Positions 59,409-64,000 of a stretch of 64,000 nt of DNA are shown here, one piece after another (position 1 is the first letter of the stretch; each line of letters starts with the position of its first letter). The notes under the pieces were generated by a model. It saw only the letters and a program-made list of their open reading frames with translations. It was not told the DNA's origin and searched no databases. Position numbers and translations under genes: made by a program. The DNA lies in assembly GCA_905215055.1 (NCBI GenBank), contig CAJMOH010000003.1, forward strand, positions 35,885-99,884. The letters are read 5' to 3'. This DNA comes from an uncultured bacterium (GTDB lineage Bacteria > Bacillota > Clostridia > Oscillospirales > Acutalibacteraceae).

Positions 59409-61847
59409 ATGGATTATACGCTGAGCGTCGAGCAAATTAAGCAGGCAATCCAGGACAAGCTGGCCCACACCTTTGGCGTGTCTCTGGAAAATGCTTCGGA
59501 CGAAGAGTATTACAAGGCAAGCGTTCTCATTGTGCGGGAGCTGCTGACCAAGGGCCGCACAGAATTTGTCACCAACGCCGAAAAAACCGGCACCAAGCAG
59601 ATTTATTACCTGTGCATGGAGTTTTTGCTGGGCCGCTCCCTGCGGAACAACCTGTACAACCTGGGCCTGGAGGGGAACTTCCGCAAGGCTCTTTCCGAGC
59701 TGGGCATCAAGCTGGATAACCTGTATGAGCAAGAGCCGGACGCGGGCCTGGGCAACGGCGGCCTGGGCCGGCTGGCCGCCTGCTTTATGGACGGTCTGGC
59801 CACCCAGGGCTTCCCCGCCATGGGCTACTCCCTGCGGTATGAGTACGGCCTGTTCCGCCAAAAGCTGGTGGATGGCTGGCAGACCGAGCTGCCGGACACC
59901 TGGCTGCCCGGCGGCGGTATCTGGCTGCAGCGGGTGCCGGAAAGCTCGGTGGAGGTCCACTTTGGCGGCCACATCGAGGAGCAGTGGCACGACCAGTACC
60001 ACTCGGTGCGCCACAAGGACTACACCTCCATCACCGCCATCCCCTATGACATGTACATTGCCGGCATGGACGGCAAGGGCGTCAGCCTTCTTCGGGTGTG
60101 GAAGGCGGAAAACGACAAGTTTGACATGAAGCTCTTCAACGGCGGCAACTATATGCGAGCCATGGAGCAGCAGGCCATGAGCGAGATTATCACCAAGGTG
60201 CTTTACCCCGAGGACAACCACACCGACGGCAAGCTGCTGCGGCTGTCTCAGCAGTACTTCCTGGTTTCCGCCTCCATTCAGGACATTATCCGGCGGCACC
60301 TGTACGCCCACGGCAACCTGGACCAGCTCCCCGAGCTGGCCGCCATCCATTTGAACGACACCCATCCCGTGCTGGCCATCCCCGAGATGATGCGGGTGAT
60401 GCTGGACGAGTGCGGCTACGGCTGGGACGCCGCCTGGGACATTGTCAAGCGCACGGTGGCCTACACCAACCACACCGTGATGAGCGAGGCTCTGGAAACC
60501 TGGAACCGGGATCTGTTCAAGCTGCGCCTGCCCCGAATCTATCAGATTGTGGAGGAGATTGACCGGCGCTTCTGGCAGGAGATGCGGGCAAAGGGCGTGG
60601 ATGAGGCCAAGATCTACCGCATGGCCCCCTTAAACGACGGCTATGTGAAGATGGCCAACCTGGCGGTGATTGGCTCTCACAGCGTCAACGGCGTGTCCGC
60701 CCTTCACAGCGAGATTCTGAAGGACGATGTGTTCCACGACTTCTACGAGGAGGAGCCCCAGAAATTTACCAACGTGACAAACGGCATCGCCCACCGGCGG
60801 TGGCTGAACCAGTCCAACCCCAAGCTGGCCGGGCTGATTACCGACCTGATCGGCAAGGACTACATCTACGACGCCGACAAGCTTCAGGGGCTGCTGAAAT
60901 ATAAGGATGACAAGACCGTGCTTCAGCAGCTGCAGGCGATCAAGCATCAAAACAAGGAGCGTCTGGCGGCTTATCTGAAAAAGACCCAGAGCGACCTGGT
61001 GGACCCTGACACCATCTTTGACGTGCAGGTGAAGCGCCTTCACGAGTACAAGCGCCAGCACATGAACGCTCTGAATATTCTGGCCACCTATCAGTGGCTG
61101 CGGGAGAACCCCAATGCGGACTTCACTCCCCACACCTATTTCTTTGGAGCCAAGGCCGCGCCGGGCTACTACTTCGCCAAGCAGATTATCCAGTTTATCG
61201 CGGCACTGGCGAAAATGATCAACTCCGACGAGCGGGTGAACAAGAAGCTGAAGGTCGTCTTTGTGGAAAACTACTGCGTCACCTGGGCGGAGCTGCTGAC
61301 CCCCGCCGCCGAGATCAGCGAGCAGATCTCCCTGGCAGGCACCGAGGCCTCCGGCACCAGCAACATGAAGTTTATGATTAACGGCGCCATCACCCTTGGC
61401 ACTCTGGACGGGGCCAACGTGGAGATCCACCAGGCTGTGGGCGACGAGAACATCATCCTCTTCGGCATGACCGCCTCTCAGGTGGAGGAGCTGAAGCGCA
61501 CCGGATACCATCCCAACAACCACTATCAAAACGACGGGCTGATCCGCCGGGCCGTGGATGAGATGGGTTCCATGAACGGAGGCCAGTTTAAGGACATCTT
61601 CAACGCCCTGCTCCGGGAGGACCGCTATATGGCCTTGGCGGACCTGCGCTCCTACCACGACGCCCAGCAGCGGGCGATGGAGCTGTATCGGAACCAGCAG
61701 AACTGGAACCGCATGTCCCTGGTGAACATTGCCGGGGCGGGCCGCTTTGCCGCGGACAGGGCCATTCGGGACTATGCCGGAAACATCTGGCACGCCTCCC
61801 CCGTGCCCCCGGTCAAGAACCTGAACGCCAAAAAATTGGAGAAATAA
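59409..61847 (+). CDS. glgP: Glycogen/maltodextrin phosphorylase
   Basis: An 812-residue GT35 enzyme that releases glucose-1-phosphate from alpha-1,4-glucans. It carries the usual N-terminal signature (IYYLCMEFLLGRSLRNNLYN), GNGGLGRLAACFMDG, the region HLNDTHPVLAIPEMMR and the pyridoxal-phosphate lysine in GTSNMKFMINGAITLG (near residue 652). Length and motifs are normal. GGAGG lies before the ATG. It is followed by a terminator and then an amylase gene on the same strand, a joint glucan-breakdown unit. Confidence 0.96.
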   Translation: MDYTLSVEQIKQAIQDKLAHTFGVSLENASDEEYYKASVLIVRELLTKGRTEFVTNAEKTGTKQIYYLCMEFLLGRSLRNNLYNLGLEGNFRKALSELGIKLDNLYEQEPDAGLGNGGLGRLAACFMDGLATQGFPAMGYSLRYEYGLFRQKLVDGWQTELPDTWLPGGGIWLQRVPESSVEVHFGGHIEEQWHDQYHSVRHKDYTSITAIPYDMYIAGMDGKGVSLLRVWKAENDKFDMKLFNGGNYMRAMEQQAMSEIITKVLYPEDNHTDGKLLRLSQQYFLVSASIQDIIRRHLYAHGNLDQLPELAAIHLNDTHPVLAIPEMMRVMLDECGYGWDAAWDIVKRTVAYTNHTVMSEALETWNRDLFKLRLPRIYQIVEEIDRRFWQEMRAKGVDEAKIYRMAPLNDGYVKMANLAVIGSHSVNGVSALHSEILKDDVFHDFYEEEPQKFTNVTNGIAHRRWLNQSNPKLAGLITDLIGKDYIYDADKLQGLLKYKDDKTVLQQLQAIKHQNKERLAAYLKKTQSDLVDPDTIFDVQVKRLHEYKRQHMNALNILATYQWLRENPNADFTPHTYFFGAKAAPGYYFAKQIIQFIAALAKMINSDERVNKKLKVVFVENYCVTWAELLTPAAEISEQISLAGTEASGTSNMKFMINGAITLGTLDGANVEIHQAVGDENIILFGMTASQVEELKRTGYHPNNHYQNDGLIRRAVDEMGSMNGGQFKDIFNALLREDRYMALADLRSYHDAQQRAMELYRNQQNWNRMSLVNIAGAGRFAADRAIRDYAGNIWHASPVPPVKNLNAKKLEK

Positions 61848-61867
61848 CCCTCTCGCAAGTCTACAAC

Positions 61868-61925
61868 AAAAAGCGCAGCGTGAGCCGGAGCCCTTGAGAA
61901 GCCAGGCCTTGCGCCGCGCTTTTTC
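61868..61925 (+). terminator. Terminator of glgP
   Basis: AAAAGCGC and GCGCTTTTT form the outer stem, with GCG/CGC inside, followed by the T run. Confidence 0.75.
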
Positions 61926-61992
61926 TTGGGGCGCTCTCTGTAAAGCCCCGTTAAAATCTCAGTGAAATTTTGGAAAGAAGGCGCAAAGCAGC

Positions 61993-63870
61993 ATGTTTAA
62001 TTCCCGCAGCCGGAAATACCGGGACCCTCTTGGGGCCGTTGCGGACGGCACCTCCATCCATTTCCGCATCACACTCCCCCGAGAGCTGAGCTGTTCGGCC
62101 GCCCATCTCATCATCCAGCGGGAGGGCGGCCAAACCCAAGTGCTGGACCTGTTTTGGTGCGGCATGAACGGCAACAGCCAGGAGTGGTGGGAATGTCATT
62201 TTACCCCGGAAACGCCGGGACTATACTTCTATCACTTTGAGGTCCGCACCCAGCGAGGCTCTCAGCGGATCTCCAAGGGTTTTGCCGGAGACGGCATCTT
62301 TGGCGGCAACAACCAGTGGCAGCTGACTGTCTATGACAAAGCCTTTCACACCCCCGACTGGCTGGAGGGCGGCGTGATGTACCAGATCTTCCCCGACCGG
62401 TTTCGCAAGTCCGGCGCGCCGAAAGGGGAAATCCCCGCGGGCCGCAGCTTCCACCAGAACTGGGAAGACCAGCCGGACTGGGCGCCAAACGCCCAGGGAA
62501 AAATTACCAACACTGACTTTTTCGGCGGCGACCTGAAGGGCATTGAGGAAAAGCTGCCCTATCTCAAGAGCCTGGGAGTCACCTGCCTATACATGAACCC
62601 CATCTTCGAATCCCACTCCAACCACCGGTACGACACGGCGGACTACTCCAAAATCGACCCTCTTCTTGGCACGGAGGAGGACTTCCGGTCCCTGTGCCGG
62701 ACCGCCGGAGAGCTGGGCATCCGGGTCATCATCGACGGGGTGTTCAGCCACACCGGCAGCGACAGCGTCTACTTCAACCGGGAGGGGCGCTACCCCACCC
62801 CCGGAGCCTACAACTCTCAACAGTCCCCCTATTATCCCTGGTACTCCTTCCGCCAGTGGCCCCACTCCTACGACTGCTGGTGGAACTTTGACACCCTACC
62901 CAACGTGAAGGAGACCGAGCCAAGCTACAACCAATACATCAACGGAGAGGGGGGCATTGTGCAAAAATGGCTGGAGGCAGGAGCCTCCGGCTGGCGGCTG
63001 GACGTGGCCGACGAGCTGCCAGACCCCTTTTTGGACAACCTGACCGCCGCCGCCAAGGGCAAGGACCCTGACGCTCTGGTGCTGGGCGAGGTGTGGGAGG
63101 ACGCCTCCAACAAGACCGCCTACGGCATACGCCGCCGCTACCTGCTGGGCAAGCAGCTGGACACGGTCATGAACTATCCTTTCCGGGATGCGATTTTGGG
63201 CTTTCTTTTGGGAAACGACCCCAAACAGTTTGCCGAAACCGTGGAGAGCATCTGCGAAAACTACCCGCCTCCCTGCCTGCGGCTCCTGATGAACCACATC
63301 GGCACCCACGACACCGAGCGGGCCTTGACCGTGCTGGGCGGGGAGCCTGCCGGAAACCGGGGCCGGGAGTGGCAGGCGGCCCAAAGGCTCTCTCCCGAGC
63401 AGCGGGCAACGGGACTGAAGCGGCTGCGGCTGGCCTCTCTGCTGCAATACGTCCTCCCCGGCGTACCCTGCATCTATTACGGGGATGAGGCGGGCATGGA
63501 GGGCTATCGGGACCCCTTCAACCGGGCCTGCTATCCCTGGGGCCGGGAGGACAGAGAGCTGCTGTCCTGGTATCGGGGACTGGGCCGGCTTCGCGCTCAG
63601 GAAAAGGCCATTCTGGGGACAGGGGCCTACCGCACCCTGTATGCCGATGGCAATCTGCTGGCCTTTGAGCGCTTCGTTTTTACTGAAACCGCCCGAGAAA
63701 GCCTGACGGTGGTGGTCAACCGCAGCAGCCGTCCCCAAAGCGTGCTGAAGGCTTCTCTGGACATGGAAGGCGGCGTGCTGCTGCTGGGCGAGCCCTTGGG
63801 TGCGGTCAACGTGCTGGCGCCCTTTGGTTTTTCCGTGACAAAGTTTCAAAAACCTTTAAAAAAGGCTTGA
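61993..63870 (+). CDS. GH13 alpha-glucan hydrolase (neopullulanase/amylase type)
   Basis: A 625-residue enzyme without signal peptide, thus intracellular. The N-terminal 110 residues look like a CBM34-type beta domain (GLYFYHFEVRTQ). The GH13 barrel follows: YQIFPDRFRKSG, the region I histidine in RVIIDGVFSHTG, the nucleophile in GWRLDVADELPD (near 336), the acid/base Glu in LVLGEVWED (near 365) and the third Asp in MNHIGTHDTERAL (near 440). It ends with a small beta domain. It probably cuts maltodextrins or pullulan for GlgP upstream. The ribosome site (AAGAAGG) is rather far from the ATG. Confidence 0.92.
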   Translation: MFNSRSRKYRDPLGAVADGTSIHFRITLPRELSCSAAHLIIQREGGQTQVLDLFWCGMNGNSQEWWECHFTPETPGLYFYHFEVRTQRGSQRISKGFAGDGIFGGNNQWQLTVYDKAFHTPDWLEGGVMYQIFPDRFRKSGAPKGEIPAGRSFHQNWEDQPDWAPNAQGKITNTDFFGGDLKGIEEKLPYLKSLGVTCLYMNPIFESHSNHRYDTADYSKIDPLLGTEEDFRSLCRTAGELGIRVIIDGVFSHTGSDSVYFNREGRYPTPGAYNSQQSPYYPWYSFRQWPHSYDCWWNFDTLPNVKETEPSYNQYINGEGGIVQKWLEAGASGWRLDVADELPDPFLDNLTAAAKGKDPDALVLGEVWEDASNKTAYGIRRRYLLGKQLDTVMNYPFRDAILGFLLGNDPKQFAETVESICENYPPPCLRLLMNHIGTHDTERALTVLGGEPAGNRGREWQAAQRLSPEQRATGLKRLRLASLLQYVLPGVPCIYYGDEAGMEGYRDPFNRACYPWGREDRELLSWYRGLGRLRAQEKAILGTGAYRTLYADGNLLAFERFVFTETARESLTVVVNRSSRPQSVLKASLDMEGGVLLLGEPLGAVNVLAPFGFSVTKFQKPLKKA

Positions 63871-63895
63871 CATTTCAAAAATTCCCGACTATAAT
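63867..63895 (+). promoter_or_regulatory. Promoter of the tRNA-Arg gene
   Basis: Perfect consensus TTGACA and TATAAT, 17 bases apart. The -35 box overlaps the stop codon of the amylase gene. Confidence 0.92.
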
Positions 63896-63921
63896 TATAA
63901 GGCTGTTAGAGAACAGCCCAT

Positions 63922-63998
63922 GCGCCAGTAGCTCAGCTGGATAGAGTGTTTGGCTACGAACCAAAAGGTCGGGGGTTCGAGTCCCTCCTGGCGCGCCA
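63922..63998 (+). tRNA. tRNA-Arg (anticodon ACG)
   Basis: A full cloverleaf of 77 bases: acceptor arms GCGCCAG / CTGGCGC, D-arm GCTC...GAGT-like, anticodon loop CTACGAA with anticodon ACG, T-arm with GGTTCGAGTCC, and an encoded CCA end. The A of the anticodon should be edited to inosine to read CGU, CGC and CGA. Confidence 0.97.
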
Positions 63999-64000
63999 AG

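Overview
The window looks like chromosomal DNA of a high-GC, anaerobic, Gram-positive gut clostridium, most likely of the Oscillospiraceae (Flavonifractor/Oscillibacter-like). The support is protein style and gene content: an mreBCD / penicillin-binding protein 2 / minD cluster, GTP-type PEP carboxykinase, a class III (oxygen-sensitive) ribonucleotide reductase, a T-box-controlled hisS-aspS operon and an LPxTG pilus locus. Promoters with near-consensus -35/-10 boxes and strong AGGAGG ribosome sites are visible throughout. The organism is inferred from these traits, not proven.

Positions 1 to about 12,100 are part of an integrative conjugative element (ICE), read mainly on the minus strand: a replication/regulation-like pair (12023-10403), a VirB2-like protein, a VirB6/TrbL-like membrane protein, a CHAP-domain cell-wall hydrolase, a PrgI-family protein, the VirB4 ATPase, and the first codons of a secreted protein cut by the window edge. 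Toxin-antitoxin cassettes sit inside it: Phd/RelE-like and VapBC-like pairs, both apparently intact, and a decayed BrnT/BrnA pair next to the C-terminal stump of a large serine recombinase. Leader terminators stand before both ICE operons.

Positions 12.3-16.6 kb hold a TetR regulator facing a three-gene set: a diacylglycerol-type glycosyltransferase, a PlsY-like acyltransferase and a radical SAM protein. Together they look like an undescribed membrane-lipid pathway. Positions 16.8-18.6 kb are an AT-rich island with a MATE transporter whose N-terminus is joined to a frameshifted rubredoxin-like gene. Positions 18.7-33.1 kb are a complete sortase-assembled pilus locus: two sortases, minor pilin, major pilin, a giant tip protein with His/Cys repeats, signal peptidase, a coiled-coil protein with a pseudo-receiver, a response regulator, a LytS-type kinase and a degenerate tyrosine recombinase. 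An exact 11-bp tandem repeat covers the -35 region of the pilus operon promoter.

Positions 33.5-37.2 kb carry a membrane protein, a sigma protein with only region 2, and an ECF sigma factor fused to a membrane anchor and a large outer domain. From 37.5 kb on the genes are housekeeping: glmM, pckG, nrdG, a separate small glycyl-radical protein and nrdD (the radical domain appears split from the main reductase), aspS, hisS, a MazG-like protein behind a T-box, mgsA, minD, mrdA, mreD, mreC, mreB, dut, a U32 peptidase, a long ZapA, glgP and a GH13 amylase. A tRNA-Arg(ACG) ends the window.

The three most interesting items are the split anaerobic ribonucleotide reductase, the TetR/glycosyltransferase/PlsY/radical SAM set, and the membrane-anchored sigma factor. 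All calls come from reading the sequence; no database search was possible.
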